Counted from the first letter of the stretch, positions 25,923 through 35,449 are shown. The stretch is 64,000 nt of DNA from Treponema_B putidum (GCF_007830595.1 NZ_VLLD01000003.1), one strand, 5' to 3'. The notes: generated by a model from the letters alone, not told the origin. A program made the numbers and translations.

Positions 25923-27374
25923 ATGAGTAATGTAAAATCTTTTTCAGCACACACTGACTGTACAACAGTGCTGGTAGGAAAAAAAGCCAGCATTGACGGC
26001 TCAATTCTTATTGCAAGAAATGAGGATTTTCACTTGGCGATAAGCCCAAAAATATTTGTTTTAGAAAATGCGGTAAATGAAGCTAAACGCATTTATAAAT
26101 CTAAAAACACAGGCGTGGAGATTCCTCTCCCTGCAAAGGCACTCCGCTACACCTCCGTTCCGCAAGCCTATCCGAACGATAAGGAAAACCAAGGCGTCTA
26201 CGGCGAAGCGGGAATCAACGAAAAAAACGTAGCCTTGAGCTCTACCGAAAGTGTCTACGGAAACGCTAGGGTGCTTGCTTATGACCCGCTGGTAAAAAAC
26301 GGAATTGCAGAAGATGCAATCAACGACATCGTTCTCCCATTTATAAACTCTGCAAGGGAAGGCGTAAGCTATTTGGGAAAACTCATCGAAAAATACGGTT
26401 CTGCCGAGGGAAACGGTATTTTGTTTGCAGACCTTGATGAGGTTTGGTACATGGAAATTCCCTGCGGCCATCATTGGGTTGCCGTAAGAATTCCCGATGA
26501 CTGCTATGCCGTAGCTCCAAATCAGGTTTCAATCGAAAAAATCGATTTTAAAAAGCCCGATTATTATCTATGGTCAAATGGCATCAAAGAATTTGTAAAT
26601 GAACATAGCCTTAATCCTGACAGGGACGGTTTTAACTTTAGACACATTTTCGGGACATCGAGCGAAAAAGACAGAGTCTACAACACTCCCAGAGCTTGGT
26701 TTGCTCAAAAATATCTCAATCCCGAAATAGAACAATCTCCGGTATCCAACGATATTCCTTTTATTCAAAAAGCAAACCGCCTTATCTCGGTTGAAGATGT
26801 CGAATACATACTAAGCTCTCACTATAATGAAACGGAATTTGATCCTATCGGCATAGGCAATAGTGAGTTTAATAAAACACGCTTTAGAGGTATTTCGCTT
26901 TCACGTACAGCCGAATCCCATATTTTACAATTAAGACCTAAATCTCCAAAAGGTCTTGAAGGAATACAGTGGCTGGCCTTCGGAACAACAGCATTTGTTC
27001 CGTATATTCCGTTTTTTACAAATGTTTTGGATACTCCGACGGCCTATAAAAGAATGACCCGTATGGTTTCTACCGATAATGCTTACTGGTTATTTAAGCT
27101 AATCGGCCATTTTGTTGAAGCTCATTACTCCGCATTTAAGCATGATAACAATGCCTATCTTACCGAAATGCAAAGTTACGGAAGAGCCAGAGTAAAAGAA
27201 ATTACTGACGCAGCAGCTAAAATACCTGCAAAATCTTTAAGCGAATTTTTAACTGAAGAAAACCGCAAAACGGCAGAACATGTATTAAAAAGAACAAAAG
27301 AATATCTTTCCGATTTGATGTTGGAATCTTTTAAGTATTCAAAACTTTCATTTACAATGGATAAAAACCTTTAA
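25923..27374 (+). CDS. C69-family dipeptidase
   Basis: Ntn-hydrolase-type dipeptidase of 483 aa, probably cytoplasmic. A short pro-segment of 12 residues ends before Cys13 in DCTTVLVGKKASIDGS; in this family the Cys becomes the N-terminal nucleophile after self-cleavage. The IARNED motif follows. The start has a GAGG site 6-8 nt upstream, its own promoter and a strong terminator, so it is a single-gene unit. Treponemes live on peptides, and a role in peptide use is a reasonable inference. Confidence 0.9.
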   Translation: MSNVKSFSAHTDCTTVLVGKKASIDGSILIARNEDFHLAISPKIFVLENAVNEAKRIYKSKNTGVEIPLPAKALRYTSVPQAYPNDKENQGVYGEAGINEKNVALSSTESVYGNARVLAYDPLVKNGIAEDAINDIVLPFINSAREGVSYLGKLIEKYGSAEGNGILFADLDEVWYMEIPCGHHWVAVRIPDDCYAVAPNQVSIEKIDFKKPDYYLWSNGIKEFVNEHSLNPDRDGFNFRHIFGTSSEKDRVYNTPRAWFAQKYLNPEIEQSPVSNDIPFIQKANRLISVEDVEYILSSHYNETEFDPIGIGNSEFNKTRFRGISLSRTAESHILQLRPKSPKGLEGIQWLAFGTTAFVPYIPFFTNVLDTPTAYKRMTRMVSTDNAYWLFKLIGHFVEAHYSAFKHDNNAYLTEMQSYGRARVKEITDAAAKIPAKSLSEFLTEENRKTAEHVLKRTKEYLSDLMLESFKYSKLSFTMDKNL

Positions 27375-27396
27375 AGGATGACACGCCGTAAAATAA

Positions 27397-27424
27397 AGCC
27401 CCAAGTATTTTCTTGGGGCTTTTG
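27397..27424 (+). terminator. Terminator after the dipeptidase gene
   Basis: Perfect 9-bp stem AGCCCCAAG / CTTGGGGCT (27397-27405 with 27412-27420) and a T-run. It lies between convergent genes and may also serve the chemoreceptor gene. Confidence 0.88.
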
Positions 27425-27425
27425 T

Positions 27426-29762
27426 TTATTTTGACTTATTTTCTGTAATTAAAATATTTAACTTGGATATTGAAGAGCCGGTTTGAGACTCAACTTCTCT
27501 GGTTTTGATTATAGCCTGATCTAGGGTCTTAATACCGTTTAGCATTTCTGAAATTTCAGAATTAACTTGCTCAGTTGCATTTAAAAGATTTTTAAAACTG
27601 TTTGAAATATCCGAGCGTGTTTGACTGATATTATCCTTTTCCTTTTGCACATTGGTAAACTCTTCTAAAAGAGTGTTCATAATTGAATTCATTTTTTCCG
27701 TTTGAGCATGTACATCTGAAATAAAACCGGAAATATTAGCTAAAATATTTTGAAAGTCAAAAACTTTTTGATTTATATCATCAAAACTTTTTTGAAGTAC
27801 ACCGGAGGCCTCTGCCGACTGCCGAATGGCATTATTTATTTGGCTTAATATTTTGCCCGTAGAGCCTGCCTCCGATGCGGAACCTTCTGCAAGTTTTCGT
27901 ATTTCATCCGCTACGACCGCAAAGCCTTTACCGGCATCCCCTGCATGAGCCGCTTCTATAGCTGCATTCATTGCTAAAAGGTTAGTTTGTTCCGCCAAGG
28001 CAGTGATAAGCTGGTTAGCTTCGAGAAGGACTTCCGAGCTTTGGTAAATGTTCCCTATAATTGCAGTAACTTGTGCTAAATTATCCTTGCCTGTTTTACT
28101 TGCATCTGAAAGCAAAGCAAAATCTTCATTTATTGTATTAAATTTATCGGATAAGTCATTCATTACTTTATTTAGTTCTTTTATTTGTAAAACCGTGTTT
28201 TCTGCAGCTCTGGATTGATTTTCGATTCCGTGCGAAATATTGTCCAAAAATAAATTAAGACTTTCCGTAGCGGTTTGGGTTCCTCTTAATTCTCCATCCT
28301 GCACAGTAATTTCCTGTCTTACCGACTCGGCATATTCGGAAAGTTTTTTCATCGTATCTTCAGCTATGTCCATATTTTCGGCTAAAGTATTTTCATGCCG
28401 CTTTAGTTCGGTGCTGGTATTTTCTATCTCATCAAATAACAAACCTTTTTGTTTATCCGAATCAAGAAGCATAGATCTGACTTCTTCAGCTCTTTTATTT
28501 TCAAGGTAATTTCTCCAAGCAAGACAAAAGGCTTGAGCAAACAAAAAGCCGGAAAATCCGAACGGTAATAAATTTCCAAAATTTGAAATCATCATACTGT
28601 ATAAAACATCGTTTACCGCCGATGCAGCCAAAAACACAATACCTGCAACGATAGGAATACTTCCCGTTCTTTTATTTATTAAGATACGGATCACAAAGTA
28701 TATGGCATACAAGACTTCACCAAGTAAGACTATTTGATTCACAAGAATAAATTTGCCGTATATGTAAGCCGGAGTTACTAAAATAAATAAAACATAAGCA
28801 ATAGTTTCTATCGAAATTATTTTATAGATTAATTTATTTATGTCTTCTTTATATAGGACTCTAAAATATGTAAATATAAAAAATCCTACGGATGCAAATG
28901 TCAGATAATCCAGCTTTGTAATCAACTCCCACGAGGCTGAAGGAAAAATATATTTAAATACATACCCCATTACGGAAGTCCGCACAATAACCGTAAATGT
29001 AAAAAGCATAAAATACAAAAGACTTTTATTTTTAGGATGAAAAATAAAAAGAGCCAAGTGATAAAGGATTATTGCAATACCGAAACCGAAAACAAATATG
29101 TCTACAAAGCGTTTGGCTAAAATAGAATTTTCTATAGCTTCTTTTTTACCTATGTCTATAGGATGATAAATTCCTCCTCGTGCATGGGCAAAGTTTGAAA
29201 CTTGAAGTGCAATATAAATTTCAGGACGGTCCTGCGGAATATCATAGATAATATCCTTTATACCTGTTTTTGAATGTTCTTTTGAAGAAGCAGGGCTACC
29301 GGCCCTCATAATTTCCTCTCCGTCAACGAACAATACCCACGCCGAAACGGGAGATGTAATTTTTAAGGTAAGCTTAGGAGCCTTTTGAGGTAACAAAATC
29401 TTCATAGTATAGGTTCCGCTTCCCAAATTTGAAAGCTTTGTTCCGTCTGAAAGAACTGCCTTGCCCCATTCCATAGGGAATTGAATAAATACTCCGGCTT
29501 TTTCGACATCTTCTTTTGAAAAAATAAACTTATTATTGTAAAAGCCCATCTCTCCGCTTAATGTTAAAACCTCTGAAGAGCTAAAATCGGTATTTCTTAG
29601 GTCTAAAATACCCCGTTTTATTTCTTCAGAAAAAACCGATAAACCTGCCGATAAAAAGCATATGGCTAAAAAAAATTTTATAGGCCGTTTTTCTTTATTT
29701 CTAAAATTTTCAATAATTTTATTCCTGCATTGCAGCAGGCTGTTGCTCATTTTGAACTTCAT
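27426..29762 (-). CDS. Methyl-accepting chemotaxis protein with 7TMR-DISM sensor
   Basis: Membrane chemoreceptor, 778 aa. A signal-like segment (FFLAICFLSAGLSVFS) is followed by an extracytoplasmic beta-rich domain, about seven membrane helices (7TMR-DISM type, about residues 240-430), then a cytoplasmic coiled-coil signalling domain. The hairpin tip reads EQTNLLAMNAAIEAAHAG, then GKGFAVVADEIRKLAE, as in MCPs that bind CheA/CheW. The start at 29760-29762 is preferred because AAGGAG lies just upstream; it overlaps the end of dnaX by 44 nt, suggesting coupled translation. The ligand is unknown. Confidence 0.92.
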   Translation of the reverse strand: MKFKMSNSLLQCRNKIIENFRNKEKRPIKFFLAICFLSAGLSVFSEEIKRGILDLRNTDFSSSEVLTLSGEMGFYNNKFIFSKEDVEKAGVFIQFPMEWGKAVLSDGTKLSNLGSGTYTMKILLPQKAPKLTLKITSPVSAWVLFVDGEEIMRAGSPASSKEHSKTGIKDIIYDIPQDRPEIYIALQVSNFAHARGGIYHPIDIGKKEAIENSILAKRFVDIFVFGFGIAIILYHLALFIFHPKNKSLLYFMLFTFTVIVRTSVMGYVFKYIFPSASWELITKLDYLTFASVGFFIFTYFRVLYKEDINKLIYKIISIETIAYVLFILVTPAYIYGKFILVNQIVLLGEVLYAIYFVIRILINKRTGSIPIVAGIVFLAASAVNDVLYSMMISNFGNLLPFGFSGFLFAQAFCLAWRNYLENKRAEEVRSMLLDSDKQKGLLFDEIENTSTELKRHENTLAENMDIAEDTMKKLSEYAESVRQEITVQDGELRGTQTATESLNLFLDNISHGIENQSRAAENTVLQIKELNKVMNDLSDKFNTINEDFALLSDASKTGKDNLAQVTAIIGNIYQSSEVLLEANQLITALAEQTNLLAMNAAIEAAHAGDAGKGFAVVADEIRKLAEGSASEAGSTGKILSQINNAIRQSAEASGVLQKSFDDINQKVFDFQNILANISGFISDVHAQTEKMNSIMNTLLEEFTNVQKEKDNISQTRSDISNSFKNLLNATEQVNSEISEMLNGIKTLDQAIIKTREVESQTGSSISKLNILITENKSK

Positions 29763-31578
29763 TTTCTTCTCCTTCTTCAGTTTCGGATACCAAATTTTTA
29801 CATTCAACGACTTTCCCCATAAAAACATCAGTTATGGTTCGGATTTTTTCCGGTTCCTTAACCGGCTCTTCAACTTTATTTTCCGGTTGAGGCGGAATAT
29901 ACTCTTTTATAATTAACTTGAACCTCTTTCCTGTAATATCAAAAATAGATTCTACTATACTATCTTTTTGCTTTTGAATTAAAGAAAAATCAAAGGCACT
30001 GCGGGTAAACAAGGTTAGGCTGTCATCTTTTAAAACCCAGTCCTTACTTTGACCAACTGCTGAAGACAATATCCCGCTCTTTTCTAAAAGAGCTTCAATT
30101 AAAGGTTCTTTTAAATCTTCGACAGAATTAAAACTATTCTCTACACTGCGGGCAGCCTGAAGTACGGTTTCTTGTTCCTCATCTTTTTTTTTTAGAGGCA
30201 CATTATCCGAAACCGGCTGCTTCTCATCTATTATTTTTTTTGAAGCCTCGTCCAATTTATTGTCCCGTTTTAAAACGGCTTTAAATTGTTCGGTCAAACT
30301 GCCCGCATTATTAAAAGACTGAATAGCCTCCTTCGGCATAGTCTCTTTCGACATGGTCTCTTTAGACATGGTCTCTTTAGACCGATTTTCTTCGCGGAGC
30401 GAAACGGGCCTTTCCGGTTCATCATTTATACGGCGGTTAGCCATAAGGTTTTGTGCCGCATCAAAAGCTGTTTTTAAATCGGCAGGCGATACATAATCGC
30501 TAAGCCAAGAAAGGCGCGAAACGGCAAGCTCCAATTCATAACGCTGATCAATAGAAAACCGCAGATCCTTAAAAAGCTGGAGCATTATACTTAAGGCTCT
30601 CTCAATTTGCACGGTTTCCCATCCCTGTAAAATATCCTGAGGAAAGCGGTCTGCCCTTTGACCTATGAGAGCTTCCTTTGTAATCCCGTGCTTTACAAGT
30701 AAAAGGCTTCTAAAATAATCTGCGCAGTCTGAAACTACCTGCTCGGCTGATATTCCTCCCTGCAAAATTCCGTCCAAGATAGAAAGAGCTTCCTGCCCCT
30801 TCTTTGCAACGCAGGCCGACACAAGTTTGTTGATTGAGTCGACACCTGTAAGCCCGAGCTTTTCGTGTATTTTTTCAAAGGTTATATGCCCGTCCGAAAA
30901 GGCTGCCACCTGATCGAAAAGGGTGTAAGCATCTCTTACGCTTCCGGTTGCTTCCCTAGCTATCCAATAAAGGGCTTCATCATCAGCCCTTATCCCCAGC
31001 TCTGCGGCTGCATCTGATAAGGCTTGCTTTAGTATTTCTATCGATACGAGCTTAAAATTAAACTGCTGGCATCGGCTTTTAATTGTCGCAGGAACCTTAT
31101 GAATTTCGGTAGTGGCAAAAATAAACACAACGTAGGGAGGCGGCTCTTCGATTGTTTTTAAAAGAGCGTTGAATGCACTTGTCGACAACATGTGAACTTC
31201 GTCAATTATATAAATTTTATACCTGTTTGAATTCGGAGGAAATAAAATCTCATCTTTTATCTGCCTTACATCATTTACACTCGTATTTGAAGCACCGTCA
31301 ATTTCGATTACGTCCAAACACGAACCGGCCGTAATTTCTTCGCAGGCTGTACAATGACCGCAAGGCGTGGGCTTCGGCCCTTCGGAGCAGTTGAGCACCT
31401 TTGCAAGTATCCTTGCCGAACTTGTTTTACCGCAGCCTCTCGGCCCCGAAAAAAGATAGGCATGTGCTATTTTTCCGGCCTCAATTGATTTTTGCAATGT
31501 TGCGGCTACAAATTCCTGACCCAGCAAGTCCTCAAAACGCTGAGGCCTTCTCCGTGTTGCTGTTACTTGATATTCCAT
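29719..31578 (-). CDS. dnaX: DNA polymerase III subunit tau/gamma
   Basis: Clamp-loader ATPase, 619 aa. Walker A GPRGCGKT, a four-Cys zinc module (NCSEGPKPTPCGHCTAC), Walker B IIDEVHML and SRC motif KSRCQQF are present, then the collar domain and a less conserved tau tail. Three SKETM repeats occur near residue 400. A run of ten A (30184-30193, codons 462-465, L-K-K-K) is followed in the -1 frame by AGA TGA, so slippage would end the protein after about 466 aa. A TATAAT lies 6 nt before the ATG and no ribosome-binding site is visible. The 3' end overlaps the chemoreceptor gene. Confidence 0.97.
   Translation of the reverse strand: MEYQVTATRRRPQRFEDLLGQEFVAATLQKSIEAGKIAHAYLFSGPRGCGKTSSARILAKVLNCSEGPKPTPCGHCTACEEITAGSCLDVIEIDGASNTSVNDVRQIKDEILFPPNSNRYKIYIIDEVHMLSTSAFNALLKTIEEPPPYVVFIFATTEIHKVPATIKSRCQQFNFKLVSIEILKQALSDAAAELGIRADDEALYWIAREATGSVRDAYTLFDQVAAFSDGHITFEKIHEKLGLTGVDSINKLVSACVAKKGQEALSILDGILQGGISAEQVVSDCADYFRSLLLVKHGITKEALIGQRADRFPQDILQGWETVQIERALSIMLQLFKDLRFSIDQRYELELAVSRLSWLSDYVSPADLKTAFDAAQNLMANRRINDEPERPVSLREENRSKETMSKETMSKETMPKEAIQSFNNAGSLTEQFKAVLKRDNKLDEASKKIIDEKQPVSDNVPLKKKDEEQETVLQAARSVENSFNSVEDLKEPLIEALLEKSGILSSAVGQSKDWVLKDDSLTLFTRSAFDFSLIQKQKDSIVESIFDITGKRFKLIIKEYIPPQPENKVEEPVKEPEKIRTITDVFMGKVVECKNLVSETEEGEENEVQNEQQPAAMQE
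30184..30193 (-). other. A10 slippery run in dnaX (candidate frameshift site)
   Basis: Ten A on the coding strand within CTA AAA AAA AAA GAT GAG. Slipping back by one base, or transcribing one extra A, gives AGA then TGA at once. This matches the outcome of the E. coli dnaX ribosomal frameshift and resembles the A9 transcriptional slippage site of Thermus thermophilus dnaX. No test of stimulatory structure was possible. Confidence 0.55.
30338..30384. repeat. 15-bp tandem repeat inside dnaX
   Basis: About three imperfect copies of a 15-bp unit (CATGGTCTCTTTAGA on plus) encode the repeated pentapeptide SKETM in the linker of tau. Being in frame, copy-number change would only alter linker length. 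Confidence 0.7.
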
Positions 31579-31584
31579 TTTATC

Positions 31585-31590
31585 ATTATA
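31585..31590 (-). promoter_or_regulatory. -10 box of dnaX (leaderless layout)
   Basis: Perfect TATAAT on minus, 6 nt before the dnaX ATG; the -35 region (TTTAAT, 17-nt spacer) is weak. Transcription should begin at or next to the A of the ATG. Confidence 0.55.
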
Positions 31591-31649
31591 TCACAAATTT
31601 ATACAAAATTAAACTAGGCAAAACTCAAGTAAAGCTAAAGTTAAATATT

Positions 31650-32387
31650 CTACAATTTTGAAAGCTGGTTTATAAGACCCGCCATATCCTTGGGGCAGCT
31701 TGCACTTATTTCAATTTTTTCTTTGCTTATGGGATGAAAAAATTTTAAGGAATGGGCATGGAGGGCGAGGCGCGAGATTATAGGCCGCTCTTCATATTTG
31801 TCTCCCCTCCAATTCTTTTTTAAGGCCGATATGTAGACGGGCTCTCCGTTTCCGTAAAGATTATCGCAAAGGATGGGAAGCCCAAGGTGTTTTAGGTGAG
31901 CCCTTATCTGATGGGTTCTGCCCGTTATGGGGCGGGCTTCCAAAAGGCAAAAGCGGCCTAATTTTTTAAGGAGGGTAAATTCGGTTAAAGCATCTTTTCC
32001 TTTTTTTTCGTCTATTACAGTGCGGTGCAGCTTATCCCCGTCTATTCTAAGTTTTGCATCAGTCTTAAAATTTTCTTCTTGGGGAATGCCGGCCGATACT
32101 GCATGATAGATTTTTTCTATTTTGCGGTTTTGAAAATCATCGTTTAAAATTTTATGGGCTTCCGCATTTAGGGCATAGATGATGAGACCTGAAGTTTCCT
32201 TATCGAGCCTGTGGACCGGATAAATTTTTGATTCTTTTTCTTTTTTTAAAAAACTTTCTTCAAGTATTTTATCAAGACGTGGAGCTTCGCTGTCCCAGCG
32301 GTCGGCACCTACGAGGAGGCCGGCACTCTTATTTACAATGATAAGGTGTTCATCCTCATACACTACTTCGTAAAGATTTTTTTTCAT
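31650..32387 (-). CDS. RluA-family pseudouridine synthase
   Basis: RNA modification enzyme, 245 aa, without the N-terminal S4 domain that RluC/RluD carry. The catalytic motif HRLDKETSGLIIYA contains the Asp nucleophile. RPITGRTHQIRAHLKHLG and LALHAHSLKFFHP are standard RluA segments. Which uridine in rRNA or tRNA is modified cannot be told. It is the last gene of a likely operon pgi-engB-hutD-rluA. Confidence 0.92.
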   Translation of the reverse strand: MKKNLYEVVYEDEHLIIVNKSAGLLVGADRWDSEAPRLDKILEESFLKKEKESKIYPVHRLDKETSGLIIYALNAEAHKILNDDFQNRKIEKIYHAVSAGIPQEENFKTDAKLRIDGDKLHRTVIDEKKGKDALTEFTLLKKLGRFCLLEARPITGRTHQIRAHLKHLGLPILCDNLYGNGEPVYISALKKNWRGDKYEERPIISRLALHAHSLKFFHPISKEKIEISASCPKDMAGLINQLSKL

Positions 32388-32426
32388 TATAATTCCAAGT
32401 TTGTGATTTTTAGCCTTTCTTACCGT

Positions 32427-33029
32427 TTAAAAAGCTATGGGTACCTTTCCATAAAAAAGGCTTAAATTTTTATCGGCAGATACAAAAACTTCTTGCTCTT
32501 CAGTACCTTCCGGTTCAAAAACGATTAAGTCCATTTTTTCAATATTGAATTCTTTTTTTTCGTTGAGCGTTTCTGCAATAAGCATGGCCTTGGTATTGTA
32601 CAAAAAAATCCAGCCGATCTCTCCGGTTAAAACCGAAAACTTTAAAACCGAATTTTCATTTAAGGCAAAGTTTTTTACTTCCGTTTCTACACCGTTTTTT
32701 ACCATGAGGTTAAAATCCCTTACCCTTCCTATGCTGGCAGTTTTTGCTCCTCCATCAAAGGCGTAGACTTCATAGGGCTTAAGTTTGGTAAAGTTTTTTT
32801 CGTCATGGCTTATTTTTAGGTCTCCGTTTAAGGGAGAAATAAACCTGAAAAACCCCGGAAGAGGGGTAAAGTCGGATCTATCCAAATCGACGGTAGCTGA
32901 GCTTAATCGGAACAAAAAATCTCTTTTTTTATAATCGGCTTCACGCGGATAAATAAAAAGCTCCGTTGTGGTGCCTCCGCTCCAGTTTGAAGTTTTAAAA
33001 TCTTTTTCTCTGTAATGTGTAATTTTCAT
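32427..33029 (-). CDS. HutD-family cupin-like protein
   Basis: 200 aa. The pattern NWSGGTTTELFIYPREADY, then FRLSSATVDLDRSDFTPLPGFFRFISPL, is typical of the HutD/Ves family (double-stranded beta-helix fold). Family members are found near histidine-use genes or stand alone; biochemical function is not settled. No hut genes are in this window. It sits 3 nt after engB in the same orientation. Confidence 0.85.
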   Translation of the reverse strand: MKITHYREKDFKTSNWSGGTTTELFIYPREADYKKRDFLFRLSSATVDLDRSDFTPLPGFFRFISPLNGDLKISHDEKNFTKLKPYEVYAFDGGAKTASIGRVRDFNLMVKNGVETEVKNFALNENSVLKFSVLTGEIGWIFLYNTKAMLIAETLNEKKEFNIEKMDLIVFEPEGTEEQEVFVSADKNLSLFYGKVPIAF

Positions 33030-33032
33030 AAG

Positions 33033-33671
33033 TTAAATCCTTTTTGCTATTAACGATAAAATATTATCCCGTCCCGTTTTTTTTGCAGCAGAGCTTATTA
33101 TGATGTGTTCTTCGTCAAAGTTAAAGAAGGATGACCATTCGTTTTTTGCTTTTATTTGATCATTCTTGCCTATCTTATCAGCCTTGGTTCCGACTATTAC
33201 AACCTCAATATTTAAGCCGTGAAAAAAGCCGATACTTTCTTTTTCGGTTTCGGTAGGTTCCCTCCTCATGTCCATTAAAAAAAAGATGGCCTTTAAGAGA
33301 GGACGGTTTATACAATATTCGTAGAGCATTTTGTCGATTTGCAAGGTCATGCCGCCTGAAAGTTTTGCATAGCCGTAGCCCGGGAGGTCTGTGAGTACGA
33401 ACATATCTTTTGGGGCCGTCCCTGAAATTTTTTTAGTTTTAGGGTCAAGATTTATGGAGGCCGGACGGTTTACCAAAAAAAAATTTACTTCCCGAGTCAT
33501 TCCGGGGCGGGAACCTGTCTTAACCAAGTTTTTTCGGTTGACAAGCATGTTTATAAGGCTCGACTTTCCTGCATTGGAGCGCCCGAAAAAAGCAAATTCC
33601 GAAACACCGATTTCAGGAAACTGTTCCGCCTTAACGGCTCCCTTTATAAATTCCGCATTTATAATTTTCAT
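33033..33671 (-). CDS. engB: Ribosome-biogenesis GTP-binding protein EngB (YsxC)
   Basis: Essential-type GTPase for 50S assembly, 212 aa. G motifs: GRSNAGKSSLIN (G1), a Thr-containing switch GMTREVNFF (G2), DLPGYGYAK (G3), GTKADKIGK (G4) and a final SSAA (G5). The start overlaps the pgi stop (ATGA). Confidence 0.95.
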   Translation of the reverse strand: MKIINAEFIKGAVKAEQFPEIGVSEFAFFGRSNAGKSSLINMLVNRKNLVKTGSRPGMTREVNFFLVNRPASINLDPKTKKISGTAPKDMFVLTDLPGYGYAKLSGGMTLQIDKMLYEYCINRPLLKAIFFLMDMRREPTETEKESIGFFHGLNIEVVIVGTKADKIGKNDQIKAKNEWSSFFNFDEEHIIISSAAKKTGRDNILSLIAKRI

Positions 33672-35245
33672 AAAAGAAATTCCGAAAAGGCTTTGAGGGC
33701 GGGCGGCATATCATTTGAAAGCACCTTCTTTGCAAGGGTTTTTCCGAGCTGAACGCCTTCTTGGTCAAAGCTGTTTAAGTTCCATATAAAACCTTGGAAC
33801 ATCACCTTGTTTTCATAATGAGCAAGGAGAGCCCCCAGATTTTCGGGAGTTAATTCTTCTCCATAGATTAAACTTGCGGGGCGGTTTCCTGCAAAGTCCT
33901 TGTTTTTGTTTGTATCGGTTTTTCCTGCTGCAAAGGCCATAATTTGGGCTGCCAAATTTGCATTCAGCTTTTGCATATTGGTTGAGCCCTCGCTTTCAAT
34001 ATCAAGGCCGATTTGGCTTTTTTTAAAACCGATAAACTGCAAGGGGATTATATCGCTTCCCTGATGAAGGAGCTGATAAAAAGAATGCTGTCCGTTTGTG
34101 CCTGGCTCCCCGAAAATTACGGGACCCGTTTTATAGGAAACTTTTTCGCCGAAGCGGTTTACCGTTTTTCCGTTCGATTCCATATCCAGCTGCTGGAGGT
34201 GGGCGGGAAAGCGGGAAAGAGCCTGACTGTATGGAAGAATGGCCGTTGCCGAGCAGCCTAAAATGTTTCTTTCATAGACACCGAGTAGAGCATCCAAAAG
34301 GCTTGCATTTTCTTTTATGTTTTTGTTTAAAGAAAGCCGATCTCCTTCTGCAGCTCCTTTTAAAAAGGCATCTACCATTTCCATGCCGAAGGCAAGGGCG
34401 AGTACTGCCGCTCCGCAAACCGAAGTTGAAGAATATCTTCCGCCTATAAAGTCATCCATATAAAAGGAAGTAAGATAGTCGGGGTTATTTGCGAGGGGGC
34501 TTGTTTCGCTTGTAACGGCAAGCATCTGTTTTTTGCAGTCAAGGCCGTTTTTTTCGAGAACGGATTTTACAAATCTTTCGTTTGCCAGAGTTTCTTGAGT
34601 TGTGCCGCTTTTTGAAACGAGGATAAAAAGGGTGCTTGCAAGATTTACGGAGCTTAAAACTTCGGCCGCATCGTCGGGGTCAACGTTAGAAATAAAATGA
34701 GCCCTCATCTTTGTCTTCGCCCAATTTTTTAAGGCTATGTACATAGCTCTGGGGCCTAAGTCCGAACCGCCTATACCGATCTGAACCACATCAGTAAAGA
34801 TTTTTCCTTGAGAGGTTTTAATCTTACCGGAATGAACAGCTTCGCAAAAGCCTTTTATTTTTTTTAGCTCGTTGAGGTAAAAGCCCCTCATATTTACGCC
34901 CTTATAGACGACATCATCTTTTAATTGCCCGCGTGTCAGCTGATGGAGAACCATTCGGTTTTCACCCGTATTTATAAAATCACCATTGAGTAAGAGCTCA
35001 TACTTTTCGATTAGCCTTTGCTCATCGGCGAGGGACTGCAGCACGTTAAGAATCTCAGCGTTTACGGGTTTTGCCGCATAATTGTATTTAAGATTTCCGC
35101 CCATTTTAACCGAATAGTTTTTTACCCTTTCAACCGAATTTTCAGTATTGAAAATATCTGCGAGGTTTAAATTTTCAGACTGTTCTTTATGAACTTTTTG
35201 TAATTGTGTAAAAGATGTACACTTATCTAAATTTTTCCATTCCAT
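33668..35245 (-). CDS. pgi: Glucose-6-phosphate isomerase
   Basis: Glycolytic enzyme, 525 aa from the chosen start. Family signatures are IGIGGSDLGPRAMYIAL, SKSGTTQETLAN, GGRYSSTSVCG and the catalytic stretch FGEPGTNGQHSFYQLLHQG. The start MEWKNLDK (ATG at 35243-35245) is chosen over one 12 codons upstream because a -35/-10 pair overlaps the upstream region: the -10 TAGAAT ends 7 nt before this ATG. No ribosome-binding site is visible. It is the first gene of the operon that includes engB. Confidence 0.96.
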   Translation of the reverse strand: MEWKNLDKCTSFTQLQKVHKEQSENLNLADIFNTENSVERVKNYSVKMGGNLKYNYAAKPVNAEILNVLQSLADEQRLIEKYELLLNGDFINTGENRMVLHQLTRGQLKDDVVYKGVNMRGFYLNELKKIKGFCEAVHSGKIKTSQGKIFTDVVQIGIGGSDLGPRAMYIALKNWAKTKMRAHFISNVDPDDAAEVLSSVNLASTLFILVSKSGTTQETLANERFVKSVLEKNGLDCKKQMLAVTSETSPLANNPDYLTSFYMDDFIGGRYSSTSVCGAAVLALAFGMEMVDAFLKGAAEGDRLSLNKNIKENASLLDALLGVYERNILGCSATAILPYSQALSRFPAHLQQLDMESNGKTVNRFGEKVSYKTGPVIFGEPGTNGQHSFYQLLHQGSDIIPLQFIGFKKSQIGLDIESEGSTNMQKLNANLAAQIMAFAAGKTDTNKNKDFAGNRPASLIYGEELTPENLGALLAHYENKVMFQGFIWNLNSFDQEGVQLGKTLAKKVLSNDMPPALKAFSEFLL

Positions 35246-35252
35246 AAATTCT

Positions 35253-35281
35253 ATTCTAACCCTTTTTGACAAAAAAAACAA
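35253..35281 (-). promoter_or_regulatory. Promoter of pgi (leaderless layout)
   Basis: Minus strand TTGTTT (35276-35281), 17-nt spacer, TAGAAT (35253-35258), then 7 nt to the ATG. Confidence 0.5.
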
Positions 35282-35449
35282 CTCATACGCTGCGACTATA
35301 CGCCGCTACAGAAAAAATTTACACTTATTTGTTTAGACAGTGAGCTGCGGCAGAGCGCTGCAACAGCACCGCACTTTAAGTATTTTCAGATTTAAACGGC
35401 AAAAAGAAACTCGAAAAGCTAAAATTTTTTGAGATTTCCATAAAGCAAA

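Noticed and set aside
26061..26474. Minus-strand ORF of 137 aa opposite the dipeptidase gene
   Set aside because: Fully inside a well-supported gene; no ribosome-binding site or recognisable fold.
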